DNA of 64,000 nucleotides, from the NCBI GenBank assembly GCA_964521575.1, contig CAZFSR010000001.1:372001-436000 (forward strand). Reading direction: 5' to 3'. Positions 8,949 to 16,269 of the stretch are shown here, piece after piece. The position numbers and the translations under genes were made by a program. Below the pieces are notes generated by a model. That model did no database searches, was not told the origin of the DNA, and was given only the letters and a program-made list of their open reading frames with translations. The stretch comes from 79-D21 sp964521575. GTDB taxonomy: Bacteria > Synergistota > Synergistia > Synergistales > 79-D21. How positions within the stretch are numbered: the first letter of the stretch is position 1; each line of letters begins with the position of its first letter.

Positions 8949-9463
8949 GCGACCGTTTTTCGGGGAAAGCCTGGGTTTACGGGGACAACGTGGACACGGA
9001 CGTCATCATCCCGGCCCGCTACCTTTCGACAAGCGACCCGGCCGAACTGGCTCCCCACTGCCTGGAGGACCTGGATCCCGGTTTTGTGAAAGGGATGGAA
9101 CCGGGAGACCTCATTGTCGCGGGGGGCAACTTCGGCTGCGGGTCGAGCCGAGAACACGCGCCCCTGGCCATCAAGGGAGCGGGGGTTTCCTGCGTGATCG
9201 CGGTTTCGTTCGCCCGCATTTTCTTCCGGAACGCCCTGAACATCGGCCTGCCGATCCTGGAATGCCCCGAGGCGGTTTCGGGGATCGAGTCCGGGCAGAC
9301 GGTGGAAGTGGACCTGGCGGAAGGACGGATCCTGAACCTGGACACGGGGAAAGCCTTTTCCGCGAAGCCCTTCCCGCCGTTCCTGCGGGACCTGGTGGCC
9401 CGCGGCGGGCTTGTCCCGGCCGTGAGGGCCCGCCTTGAAGAGAGAAGGAGGAACGCACGTTGA
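8945..9463 (+). CDS. leuD: 3-Isopropylmalate dehydratase small subunit
   Basis: 172 residues, starting at ATG 8945 in the ATGA overlap with leuC and behind GGAAGGAGG. The swivel-domain signatures GDNVDTDVIIPARYL and GGNFGCGSSREHAP are present. It completes the LeuCD heterodimer that acts after LeuA. The short size matches the LeuD partner of 430-residue LeuC proteins. It overlaps leuB by four bases. Confidence 0.95.
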   Translation: MSDRFSGKAWVYGDNVDTDVIIPARYLSTSDPAELAPHCLEDLDPGFVKGMEPGDLIVAGGNFGCGSSREHAPLAIKGAGVSCVIAVSFARIFFRNALNIGLPILECPEAVSGIESGQTVEVDLAEGRILNLDTGKAFSAKPFPPFLRDLVARGGLVPAVRARLEERRRNAR

Positions 9464-10608
9464 CCGAGAATAGGTATCGAGTGGCCGTCATCCCGGGTGA
9501 CGGGATCGGCATCGAGGTGACGGCCGAGGCAAGGAAAGTCGTCGAGGCGGCAGGCCGGAAGTTCGGGTTTGCCGTCGATTGGACCCACTACCCCTACGGG
9601 GCTGAACATTACCTTGCCACGGGAGAAATCCTGCCGGAAACCTTCCTGGAAGAGGCGAAAGGGTTTGACGCCCTGCTTCTGGGGGCCATCGGGGATCCCC
9701 GGGTAAAACCCGGGATCCTGGAGCGCGGAATCCTGCTGACGCTTCGCTTCACGTTCGACCAGTACGTGAACCTTCGTCCCGCGAAGGCCTTCCCGAAGGT
9801 CCCCCTTCCCGTACCGACGGGGGGAAAGAAATTCGACACGGTTGTCGTCCGGGAAAACACCGAGGATTTCTACATGGGGATCGGCGGCGTCTCCAGGGGC
9901 GGCCGGGTCGATTTCCCCATGTCCTGCCTGCGGGGGGCCTATGCCCTGGGCGGTTCGGTCTCCGCGGTGACGGACCCGGCCGTACCCCTGGCGGTCCAGC
10001 TGGGCATCGCCACGAAACCGGGAATCGAGCGGATCGCCCGTTATGCGGGGAACACTGCACGCAAGCGGGGCGAAAACCGGGTGACCCTCGTGACGAAATC
10101 CAATGCGCTTCCGCAGATCTACGGTTTCTGGGAAGAAGTGGCGGGCGCCCTTTTCGCGGCGGAATTCCCCGACCTGGCCCTCGAGAAGGCGAACGTGGAC
10201 GCCCTCTGCTACCACCTGGTGAGAAACCCCTGCGCGTATGGGGTCCTCCTCTGCCCCAACATGTTCGGCGACATCGTCAGCGACCTGCTGGCGGGGCTTT
10301 CCGGCGGCCTGGGCATGGCGGCCGGAGCCGACATCGGTGAGGGGCTTTCCATGTTCGAACCTGTTCATGGGTCGGCCCCGGACATCGCGGGGCAGGGGAA
10401 GGCGAATCCCCTGGCGGCCATCCTGACGGCCTCCCTGATGCTGGACCACCTGGGGCAGGCGGAGGCGGCCGCCGCGGTGGAAAGGGCGGTTGAAGTGCAC
10501 CTGGCCTCTGCCGGGGCGGAGGGATTGCCGCCGGAGCTCGGCGGCAAGGCGTCCACCTCCGAGGTGGCCCTTGGCGTGATCCGCGCCCTAGAGGCCCTGG
10601 AGGGGTAA
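9460..10608 (+). CDS. leuB: 3-Isopropylmalate dehydrogenase
   Basis: 382 residues, starting at TTG 9460 in a 4-base overlap with leuD behind AAGGAGG. Beta-decarboxylating dehydrogenase motifs are seen: VIPGDGIGIEV at the N terminus, NLRPAK, VVRENTEDFY, and NMFGDIVSDLLAGLSGGLGMA. The family oxidatively decarboxylates 3-isopropylmalate with NAD. The segment GAIGDPRVKPG-ERGILLTLRFTFDQYVN resembles the tartrate-dehydrogenase-like branch more than enterobacterial LeuB, so substrate range could be broader, but the operon position makes leucine synthesis the likely role. Confidence 0.92.
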   Translation: MTENRYRVAVIPGDGIGIEVTAEARKVVEAAGRKFGFAVDWTHYPYGAEHYLATGEILPETFLEEAKGFDALLLGAIGDPRVKPGILERGILLTLRFTFDQYVNLRPAKAFPKVPLPVPTGGKKFDTVVVRENTEDFYMGIGGVSRGGRVDFPMSCLRGAYALGGSVSAVTDPAVPLAVQLGIATKPGIERIARYAGNTARKRGENRVTLVTKSNALPQIYGFWEEVAGALFAAEFPDLALEKANVDALCYHLVRNPCAYGVLLCPNMFGDIVSDLLAGLSGGLGMAAGADIGEGLSMFEPVHGSAPDIAGQGKANPLAAILTASLMLDHLGQAEAAAAVERAVEVHLASAGAEGLPPELGGKASTSEVALGVIRALEALEG

Positions 10609-10613
10609 CGCGC

Positions 10614-12293
10614 ATGGATAGCCTGACCGGTGCCGAGATGGTGGTGCGCTCCCTGCAGGCCGAGGGCGTCGAGGTGGTCTTTGGCCTCCCGGGGGGAACC
10701 GTCATTCCTCTCTACGATGCCTTCCATGATGCTGAAAAACCCCTGCACGTCCTGGTCCGTCACGAACAGGCGGCCGCCCATGCCGCAGACGGCTATGCGA
10801 GAGCATCGGGCCGCCCGGGAGTTTGCCTGGCGACTTCGGGTCCGGGAGCCGCAAACCTGGTGACCGGACTGGCGACGGCCTGGGCGGATTCCGTGCCCGT
10901 CGTGGCGGTGACAGGCCAGACGGCAACTGCCGTGATCGGGACGGACGCCTTCCAGGAAGCCGACATGATCGGCATGACCCTGCCCATCCTGAAGCACAGT
11001 TTCCCCGTCCGGGAAGTGGACCGCCTTCCCTTTGCCATGAAGGGAGCCTTCACCATCGCCTCGACCCGCCGGCCGGGACCCGTCCTCGTGGACGTGCCCA
11101 TCGACGTCCAGCGGGCAAGGGCTCCCTTTGCCTACCCGGAGAGGGTCTTCTTCCCGGGGTATCGCCCCGATATCCCGGAACGCCTTGACGACCTTCCGGC
11201 GGTGCTTTCAGCCCTGCAGGCCGCCGAAAGGCCCCTCCTGCTTGCCGGTGGGGGAGCCAACGATCCGGAATCAGCCAGGATCCTGCTGGAGCTGGCGGAA
11301 AGACACGATTTTCCCGTTGCCGTTTCCCTGAGGGGCAAGGGCAGCTTTCCGGAAGCCCACAGGCTTTTCCTGGGCCTGTGCGGGATGCACGGGACGCTTG
11401 CCGCCAATCGAGCGGCCCAGGAGGCCGATTTCATCCTGGCGGTGGGAACCCGGTTCAGCGAAAGGACGACCGGCAGGGCCGACCGGTTCGCCCCCTCGGC
11501 CAAGGTCGCCCACGTGGACCTGGACCCGGCCGAAATCGGGAAGAACGTGCCTTCCGATTGGTCCCTCGTGGGCCCCTCCCATGTGGTGCTGAAGCATGTC
11601 CAGGATTCGCTCGCGGGCTGGGGCAAAGCCGGGGCCGAATGGCTCCGGACCCTGGAGGGCTGGAAGGAAGAGGACGCGGCCAGGCTGGCCCTGGAATCCC
11701 TGGGGTTTTCGCCTCGTCGGATCCTCGCGGCCATCCGGTCGGCCATGGGCGACAAGGCCCTCGTCACGACCGACGTAGGGCAGCACCAGATGTGGGCGGC
11801 CCAGCATTTCGAGTCCTGCGGTCCAAGGAGCTTCATTTCTTCGGCCGGGCTCGGGACCATGGGTTTCGGCCTCCCGGCGGCCATGGGCGCGGCCTTCGCC
11901 GCACCTGGTCGTCCGCTGGCCTGCCTGACGGGTGACGGGAGCTTCCTGATGAACATCCAGGAACTCGACACCTGTGCCCGCTACGCGATACCGGTGAAGA
12001 TCTTCCTTTTCAACAACGGGTCCCTGGGGATGGTCCGTCAATGGCAGGAGCTCTTCTACAAGGAACGCTACGCCCACACGGTGACGGACGGGCGGGTCGA
12101 CTTTGCGCGGATTGCCGATGCTTTCGGGGTTCCGGGAACCAGGGTCGAGCGGGAAAAGGAAATCGACGGGGCGATCGAGAAGGCCCTTTCCACGGATGGC
12201 CCGGCCCTTGTGGAATTTCGCATCGCCATGGAGGAAAAGGTGTTTCCCATGGTTCCGCCCGGGGCGGGGATGGACGAGATGATCGAAGGGTAG
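10614..12293 (+). CDS. ilvB: Acetolactate synthase large (catalytic) subunit
   Basis: 559 residues, standard for the family. The catalytic glutamate lies in LVRHEQAAAHAADGYAR and the ThDP/Mg motif is GDGSFLMNIQEL...FLFNN. The central FAD-binding domain lies between them. It forms acetolactate or acetohydroxybutyrate from pyruvate with or without 2-oxobutyrate. It is the last gene of the operon, five bases after leuB, and separated from its regulatory subunit ilvN by five genes. No ilvE, ilvA or ilvD is found in the operon. Confidence 0.96.
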   Translation: MDSLTGAEMVVRSLQAEGVEVVFGLPGGTVIPLYDAFHDAEKPLHVLVRHEQAAAHAADGYARASGRPGVCLATSGPGAANLVTGLATAWADSVPVVAVTGQTATAVIGTDAFQEADMIGMTLPILKHSFPVREVDRLPFAMKGAFTIASTRRPGPVLVDVPIDVQRARAPFAYPERVFFPGYRPDIPERLDDLPAVLSALQAAERPLLLAGGGANDPESARILLELAERHDFPVAVSLRGKGSFPEAHRLFLGLCGMHGTLAANRAAQEADFILAVGTRFSERTTGRADRFAPSAKVAHVDLDPAEIGKNVPSDWSLVGPSHVVLKHVQDSLAGWGKAGAEWLRTLEGWKEEDAARLALESLGFSPRRILAAIRSAMGDKALVTTDVGQHQMWAAQHFESCGPRSFISSAGLGTMGFGLPAAMGAAFAAPGRPLACLTGDGSFLMNIQELDTCARYAIPVKIFLFNNGSLGMVRQWQELFYKERYAHTVTDGRVDFARIADAFGVPGTRVEREKEIDGAIEKALSTDGPALVEFRIAMEEKVFPMVPPGAGMDEMIEG

Positions 12294-12294
12294 G

Positions 12295-12323
12295 TTGGTG
12301 GCACCGGTTTAACCTGCTATACT
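12295..12323 (+). promoter_or_regulatory. Promoter of the prepilin-like gene
   Basis: TTGGTG (12295-12300), 17-bp spacer, TATACT (12318-12323), directly behind the ilvB stop codon. A 7-bp stem (AAGCGTT, 12327-12333 with 12339-12345) then lies in the short 5' UTR. Confidence 0.6.
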
Positions 12324-12366
12324 GAAAAGCGTTCAAAAAACGCTTGGAAGGGCGGGGGGAAAAGGG

Positions 12367-13242
12367 ATGGCGGGATTTCGAGCCAGGGAAGACCGGAAAT
12401 GGAAGAGCGAAGGCTTCACTCTTGTCGAACTGCTGGTTGCCCTGGTCATCGTCGGGATCTTGGCCGGAGCCCTTCTCCTGGTTTCTTCGGCCGGGGCGGA
12501 CAAGGCCCAGGCGGCTCGGGTGGTGAGCGATCTTCGGAACCTGAAGGCCGCGGCGGTGGAGTTCAACGCGTCCTCCGGGCGCTGGCCCTCGGCGGTGGCC
12601 GACCTTTCCGGCTACCTGGACGGCCCCCTGGAGTGCAAGGGGCCTGTCTGCTACGAGGTGGCATCGGGGGAAACCGGGACTTTCATCGGCTTCACAGCCG
12701 ATCTCGCCAGGGCAGGAGCGGGTTTGAAGGACCGGTTGAAGGGAATGGCGGGATCCGTTGCCCTCTACTCCGACACGGCCCTGACGAAGACCTATGCGGG
12801 TGAGGCCCTGGCAATCTACCCGGTGTCTTACGCAGGAAGCGGGACGGTGGCCACCGCAGGGGGGACATCGGGAACAGGCGGAACATCGGAAACAAGCGGA
12901 ACATCGGGAACAGGCGGAACATCCGAAACAGGCGTACCGAGTGGTGCGGGATCGGGAGAAACCTCTCCGGATGGCGGTTCCTCTGGTCCCTCTTCGGATC
13001 CTGCCTTTTGGGCGACCGAGAAGGACGGGCTGACGATCACACGGACGGCCGAAGGCATATGGGTCCGGCCCCAGGCCGGGTACCAGATCAAGGGGAGCAC
13101 GCTCGACGGCAAGAGTTTCACCCTCACGAACGGTTCCGGGTTTGCCCTTTTCTACAAGGGTGCCGACGGCAACTGGTATTACGAAAAGAACGGCAAGGAA
13201 ACCCCCGTCGACATCGGAAGCCTGCAGATCATAAAAACCTGA
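12367..13242 (+). CDS. Type IV prepilin-like / pseudopilin protein
   Basis: 291 residues with a short basic leader and the prepilin peptidase signature EGFTLVELLVALVIVGILAG (cleavage expected between Gly and Phe, about residues 16-17). This is followed by the N-terminal hydrophobic helix of type IV pilins and T2SS pseudopilins. The globular part is unrecognised. Residues about 165-190 form a Gly/Ser/Thr/Glu-rich linker made of 6-residue repeats, then a C-terminal domain rich in aromatic residues. No pilus assembly genes are nearby, so its apparatus is elsewhere. ATG 12367 follows a GGGCGGGGGGAAAAGGG stretch. Confidence 0.8.
   Translation: MAGFRAREDRKWKSEGFTLVELLVALVIVGILAGALLLVSSAGADKAQAARVVSDLRNLKAAAVEFNASSGRWPSAVADLSGYLDGPLECKGPVCYEVASGETGTFIGFTADLARAGAGLKDRLKGMAGSVALYSDTALTKTYAGEALAIYPVSYAGSGTVATAGGTSGTGGTSETSGTSGTGGTSETGVPSGAGSGETSPDGGSSGPSSDPAFWATEKDGLTITRTAEGIWVRPQAGYQIKGSTLDGKSFTLTNGSGFALFYKGADGNWYYEKNGKETPVDIGSLQIIKT
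12862..12933 (+). repeat. Four tandem 18-bp units inside the prepilin gene
   Basis: Four consecutive 18-bp units (12862, 12880, 12898, 12916), consensus GGAACATCGGGAACAGGC, alternating between two versions so that a 36-bp period is also visible. They encode GTSGTG/GTSETS-type hexapeptides, a flexible linker likely to vary in length between strains. Confidence 0.85.
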
Positions 13243-13261
13243 CGGTCGGTTGAAAGACAAC

Positions 13262-13297
13262 AAAAGGCCCGGCCCCCGTTTCGGGGCCGGGCCTTTT
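13262..13297. terminator. Bidirectional terminator between convergent genes
   Basis: A 15-bp perfect stem (13262-13276 with 13283-13297) flanked by A and T runs on both sides, between the prepilin gene and the symporter gene. Confidence 0.88.
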
Positions 13298-13305
13298 GTT
13301 GCACC

Positions 13306-14760
13306 CTACTCGGCTGCGGAAACCGATTCTTTCTCCCCGGACCACTGGCCCACCAGGAGGCCCAGGAGGTAGAGGCCCGCCGAGAAGGCGATCCCCACGA
13401 AGAAAGGGTGAAGGGCGGAAAGCGAGGGCGGGACTTGCACGCCCAGGAGCCCCTTGGCGGTAGGGGCGAATCCCGCCGCGTACCAGAGGCTTGCGGCGGC
13501 GAGTCCCCCGAGGGAGGAGGCCCATGTTGCCAACCGGTCGGCCTTTCCCGCAAGAAGCGCCAGGTAAGGGACGAGGATCGCCGAGGCGATGAGGCTCCAG
13601 CTGGTCGTGCAAAGAAGGGCGATGATCGTTCCGCTTTTCGCCGCGAAGAGCCCCGAAGCGACGGCACAAGTCGCGGTGGCGCCTTTCCAGGCCGCCCCTT
13701 CGAGTCGACGGCCCGTCAGGTCGTGCCCCAGGCTGCCTGCGGCGATGTGGAGCAGGGCCGATGCGGTGGAAAGTGAAGCCGAGACGATGGCCATGGCGAA
13801 GAGCTGCTGCCCGGGAAGCGAAAGCAGCCTTGAGACGAGCAACGGAATGACGGCATCGGGGGAAGCGACCTCGTCGGGGTTGATCAGAAGCCGCGAGAGG
13901 CCTCCTGCCAGGTAGGTGCCGCCGACGAGGAGGGCGATGACCAGCATGGCCACTGGAGCGGCCTTTTTGGCCTCATCGCGGGACGAGAGGGCGAAGTGCC
14001 GCTGGATCAGCTGGGGCTGGGCCCAGACCCCGATGGAGGTGACCGCGGCCAGGGTCAGGACGAAGAGGCCTTGCGGTCCCTCGCTGAGCCGGGTGAATCC
14101 CCTGTTGGCCAGTTCCGTCGGGGGAAGGGCAGCCAGCGCCTGCAGGCCGGAGGGCAGGCCCCCGACAGCCTTGAACACCGCAAAGAGGAGAAGGCCCACG
14201 CCCACGGCCATGATTCCGCCCTGCAGGGCTTCCGTGTAGAGGACTCCCCTGAGGCCGCCCCAGGTGACGCTCACCGCGACGATGAGGACCAGGATCCAAA
14301 GGGAAGCGGAAAACGGCAGCGGCGTCACCCCCGAGAGCATCATCGCGGCTCCCTTGAAAACGGCTGAGGCGTAGACGACCAGCAGTCCTCCCGTCAAAAG
14401 GCCGGCGAATACCCGGAAAGAGTTGGAACCGATGGCGGCCCCAAGCAATGCCCCCGGGGTTTTTGCGTTCAGGCGGCGCTGCCAGAGGCGCGTGGGCCAG
14501 GCCAGGAAGCGGTAGGCGAACCAGGTCCCGAACCAGATATTTCCCGCGGCGATCAGGAGCATCTGCAGGCCGTAACGATGGCACAGTCCCCCGAACCCCA
14601 CGAGGGCCACGGCCGAAACGTAGGTGGCCACGTAGGCCAGGGCCTGGATGGCCGAACCGACACGGCCGGGAAGCAAATGGTCCTTCCCCCTTGCCCAGCG
14701 GGCAAGGGCGACCAGCAGCAACGCGTAGGCACACCACAGAAGAATAAAACCGAAATTCAT
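13306..14760 (-). CDS. Sodium/solute symporter (SSS family)
   Basis: 484 residues, about 13 predicted membrane helices, matching the SSS (PutP/PanF-like) fold. The segments GVTWGGLRGVLYTEALQGG-like (VSVTWGGLRGVLYTEALQG) and LNAKTPGALLGAAIG correspond to conserved SSS loops. It would import an organic solute with Na+; substrate unknown, with amino acids or organic acids most likely. Its ATG (14760) overlaps the stop of a 34-codon membrane ORF. An attenuator-like terminator sits in the 5' UTR. Upstream lie the proC and esterase genes on the same strand, but a separate promoter at 15094-15123 drives this pair. Confidence 0.9.
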   Translation of the reverse strand: MNFGFILLWCAYALLLVALARWARGKDHLLPGRVGSAIQALAYVATYVSAVALVGFGGLCHRYGLQMLLIAAGNIWFGTWFAYRFLAWPTRLWQRRLNAKTPGALLGAAIGSNSFRVFAGLLTGGLLVVYASAVFKGAAMMLSGVTPLPFSASLWILVLIVAVSVTWGGLRGVLYTEALQGGIMAVGVGLLLFAVFKAVGGLPSGLQALAALPPTELANRGFTRLSEGPQGLFVLTLAAVTSIGVWAQPQLIQRHFALSSRDEAKKAAPVAMLVIALLVGGTYLAGGLSRLLINPDEVASPDAVIPLLVSRLLSLPGQQLFAMAIVSASLSTASALLHIAAGSLGHDLTGRRLEGAAWKGATATCAVASGLFAAKSGTIIALLCTTSWSLIASAILVPYLALLAGKADRLATWASSLGGLAAASLWYAAGFAPTAKGLLGVQVPPSLSALHPFFVGIAFSAGLYLLGLLVGQWSGEKESVSAAE

Positions 14761-14861
14761 CCTCTAGCCCTCCTTTGGCTTGCAAGCGCCCAGCATGACC
14801 ACAGGACGCTCGCGATCATGGAAACCACGGCGGTTCCGACCCACATGTCAAATCCTCCCAT
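14757..14861 (-). CDS. Small accessory membrane protein of the symporter (34 aa)
   Basis: A 34-codon frame from ATG 14861 to TGA 14757 behind a perfect GGAGGTGAT site. The protein begins MGGFDMWVGTAVV and has one hydrophobic helix (about residues 7-27) with a basic tail. Its stop overlaps the symporter start (ATGA), so synthesis is coupled. Similar tiny single-helix proteins are known as accessory subunits of SSS and NSS transporters; equivalence here is inferred from size, topology and position. Confidence 0.8.
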   Translation of the reverse strand: MGGFDMWVGTAVVSMIASVLWSCWALASQRRARG

Positions 14862-14874
14862 TGCGATCACCTCC

Positions 14875-14913
14875 AAAAAAATAAGGCCGCCAGCCCTGGG
14901 GGCTGACGGCCTT
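14875..14913 (-). terminator. Attenuator-like terminator ahead of the symporter pair
   Basis: Read on the minus strand: a stem of 14 pairs (14913-14900 with 14896-14883), perfect as RNA because the one C/A mismatch on the plus strand becomes G-U. It is followed by A and seven T residues ending at the Shine-Dalgarno sequence of the 34-aa ORF. A terminator inside a 5' UTR implies regulated read-through. Confidence 0.8.
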
Positions 14914-14935
14914 GAACCTTCTCACGGGTTGCGGA

Positions 14936-15058
14936 TCAGGCGGTGAGAGGACAGGACCGGGCACCTCCGGGGCGATGCTGCGCCGGAGCGGTGGTATAGA
15001 GATAAGCCTGGCCCGTCCTGTTTCCGATGAAGTTATGGATGCCGTTTTGTCGCTTCAT
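14936..15058 (-). CDS. Possible leader ORF of the symporter operon (40 aa)
   Basis: ATG 15058 lies ten bases after GGTGAGG, and the frame runs to TGA 14936. The peptide contains TYR-Leu-TYR at residues 19-21 (codons 15004-14996) and no longer run of one residue. It lies between promoter and terminator, as a leader peptide would. Its 3' half can fold into a stem (CTCCGG, 14989-14984 region, with CCGGAG). Weaker case than the four leaders with clear codon runs. Confidence 0.4.
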   Translation of the reverse strand: MKRQNGIHNFIGNRTGQAYLYTTAPAQHRPGGARSCPLTA

Positions 15059-15093
15059 CAATTGGAAGCCTCACCTTTTGGAAAATTTGCGTC

Positions 15094-15123
15094 ATCTTAC
15101 AGGGGAAATCCCTGCCTTGTCAA
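15094..15123 (-). promoter_or_regulatory. Promoter of the symporter operon
   Basis: Minus strand TTGACA (15123-15118), 18-bp spacer, TAAGAT (15099-15094), just downstream of the proC stop. It implies a 5' UTR of about 225 nt. Confidence 0.7.
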
Positions 15124-15134
15124 GACCGCCAAGG

Positions 15135-16013
15135 TTAATTCGATTGTGAACGCGAGGGCATGACGCGGGACTCGGTCCCGAATGGAGGCGTGATGGCTTC
15201 CTCCGCCTGGAGCCGTGCGTCCTCGGCGAGTTTTTTGGCTTGCGTGGATGCGGCGCAAACGGCCTTCATGAAGGCCGTCCGGACGCGCCCCTCTTCCAGT
15301 TCGTAGAGTCCCTCGATGGTGACCCCGCCGGGCGTGACGACGCTGTCGCGCAGTTCCGCAGGGTGCTTTCCCGAGGCCAAAAGGAGCTCGGAGGCCCCGA
15401 TGAGGGTGTGGGCCGCCGACCGGAGGGCCAGGTCACGGGGCAGTCCCATGCGGAGGGCGCCGTAGACCAGGGCCTCGACCACCGTGTAGAGGTAGGCTGG
15501 CCCGCTCCCGGCCATGGCGGTCAGGACGTCCAGGTGGGATTCGTCCACCGGCTGGATCTCTCCCGTCCGCTCCATGATGGTCTCGGCCAGCTTCCGGTCC
15601 GCTTCCGTCACCCGGTTTGAGCAGGCGTAGACGGTGTAGCCTTTGCGGATTTCGACCGCGGTGTTGGTCATCGCGCGGATGAAACGCGTTCCAGGGGCAG
15701 CCCGGTTCATGATGTCCAGCGATATGGCAGCCGCAAAGGAAATGACCGGCTTGCCGTCCGTGAAGGGCGCGATTTCCTGGAGCACCGGGACGATCTGGCG
15801 CGGTTTCACGGCCAGCAGGACGATGTCGGCCCAGGCTGCGGCCTCGGTGTTGTCCGTCGACAGGGCGACACCGAGCCCCTCCAAGGGTCGGGCCTTATTC
15901 AGTTCCCTGCGGGTGGCCGTGACGGGCCACTCCGGGGCGAGGGCCCTGGCCAGGGCTCCCCCGATGGTTCCTGCCCCGATGATGGCGATTCGAGCGCGTT
16001 CCTGCCTCTCCAT
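15135..16013 (-). CDS. proC: Pyrroline-5-carboxylate reductase
   Basis: 292 residues. N-terminal NADP-binding Rossmann motif (IAIIGAGTIGGALARAL), AVKPRQI, and the family signature region MAGSGPAYLYTVVEALVYGALRMGLP plus TPGGVTIEGLYELE. It reduces 1-pyrroline-5-carboxylate to proline, the last step of proline synthesis. ATG 16013 has AAGGGGAGGA upstream. The gene is preceded by its own promoter, a proline-rich leader ORF and a terminator, so expression is probably attenuated by charged tRNA-Pro. No proA or proB is nearby. Confidence 0.95.
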   Translation of the reverse strand: MERQERARIAIIGAGTIGGALARALAPEWPVTATRRELNKARPLEGLGVALSTDNTEAAAWADIVLLAVKPRQIVPVLQEIAPFTDGKPVISFAAAISLDIMNRAAPGTRFIRAMTNTAVEIRKGYTVYACSNRVTEADRKLAETIMERTGEIQPVDESHLDVLTAMAGSGPAYLYTVVEALVYGALRMGLPRDLALRSAAHTLIGASELLLASGKHPAELRDSVVTPGGVTIEGLYELEEGRVRTAFMKAVCAASTQAKKLAEDARLQAEEAITPPFGTESRVMPSRSQSN

Positions 16014-16048
16014 GATGCATTCCTCCCCTTGACGGATGGTTGAAGGAT

Positions 16049-16082
16049 AAAAAAGGGCCGCCGACCCGAAGGTCGGCGGCCC
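16049..16082 (-). terminator. Attenuator terminator ahead of proC
   Basis: Minus strand: perfect 12-bp stem (16082-16071 with 16066-16055, GGGCCGCCGACC) closed by a UUCG tetraloop, followed by six T residues (16054-16049). It lies between the proline-rich leader ORF and the proC ribosome site. Leader bases GGCTGGCC (about 16126-16119) can pair with the left arm (GGCCGCC), giving a possible antiterminator. Confidence 0.88.
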
Positions 16083-16104
16083 GAAATCCCTGGAATTGAC
16101 TGAA

Positions 16105-16200
16105 TCAGGCTCCAGGACACGGCCAGCCTTCCCCGGGCTTGAAGCTCACGGGGCGAGGGCTGCACGGGAGGGCCATGTCAAGACGCCGATTCATGGACAT
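16105..16200 (-). CDS. Proline-rich leader peptide of proC (31 aa)
   Basis: ATG 16200 follows AAAGGAAGATCCGC; the frame ends at TGA 16105. Six of the 31 residues are proline (positions 12, 15, 17, 22, 27 and 29), all in the C-terminal two thirds (for example LPCSPRPVSFKPG and WPCPGA). Promoter, ORF, terminator and proC are in the order expected for attenuation by prolyl-tRNA. The match of residue to downstream pathway is the main evidence. Confidence 0.8.
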   Translation of the reverse strand: MSMNRRLDMALPCSPRPVSFKPGEGWPCPGA

Positions 16201-16240
16201 GCGGATCTTCCTTTCGCTGAAGCGATGAGAATTTCGCGAA

Positions 16241-16269
16241 ACGATAACCTTTTTTCGCCCGGAAGTCAA
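16241..16269 (-). promoter_or_regulatory. Promoter of the proC leader
   Basis: Minus strand TTGACT (16269-16264), 17-bp spacer, TATCGT (16246-16241). The -35 box overlaps the stop codon of the upstream ATP-grasp gene. Confidence 0.65.

Noticed and set aside
14936..15090. S-box or T-box riboswitch in the symporter leader
   Set aside because: CTTATC and GGTGG-like strings occur, but the conserved kink-turn, T-box and specifier segments are absent.
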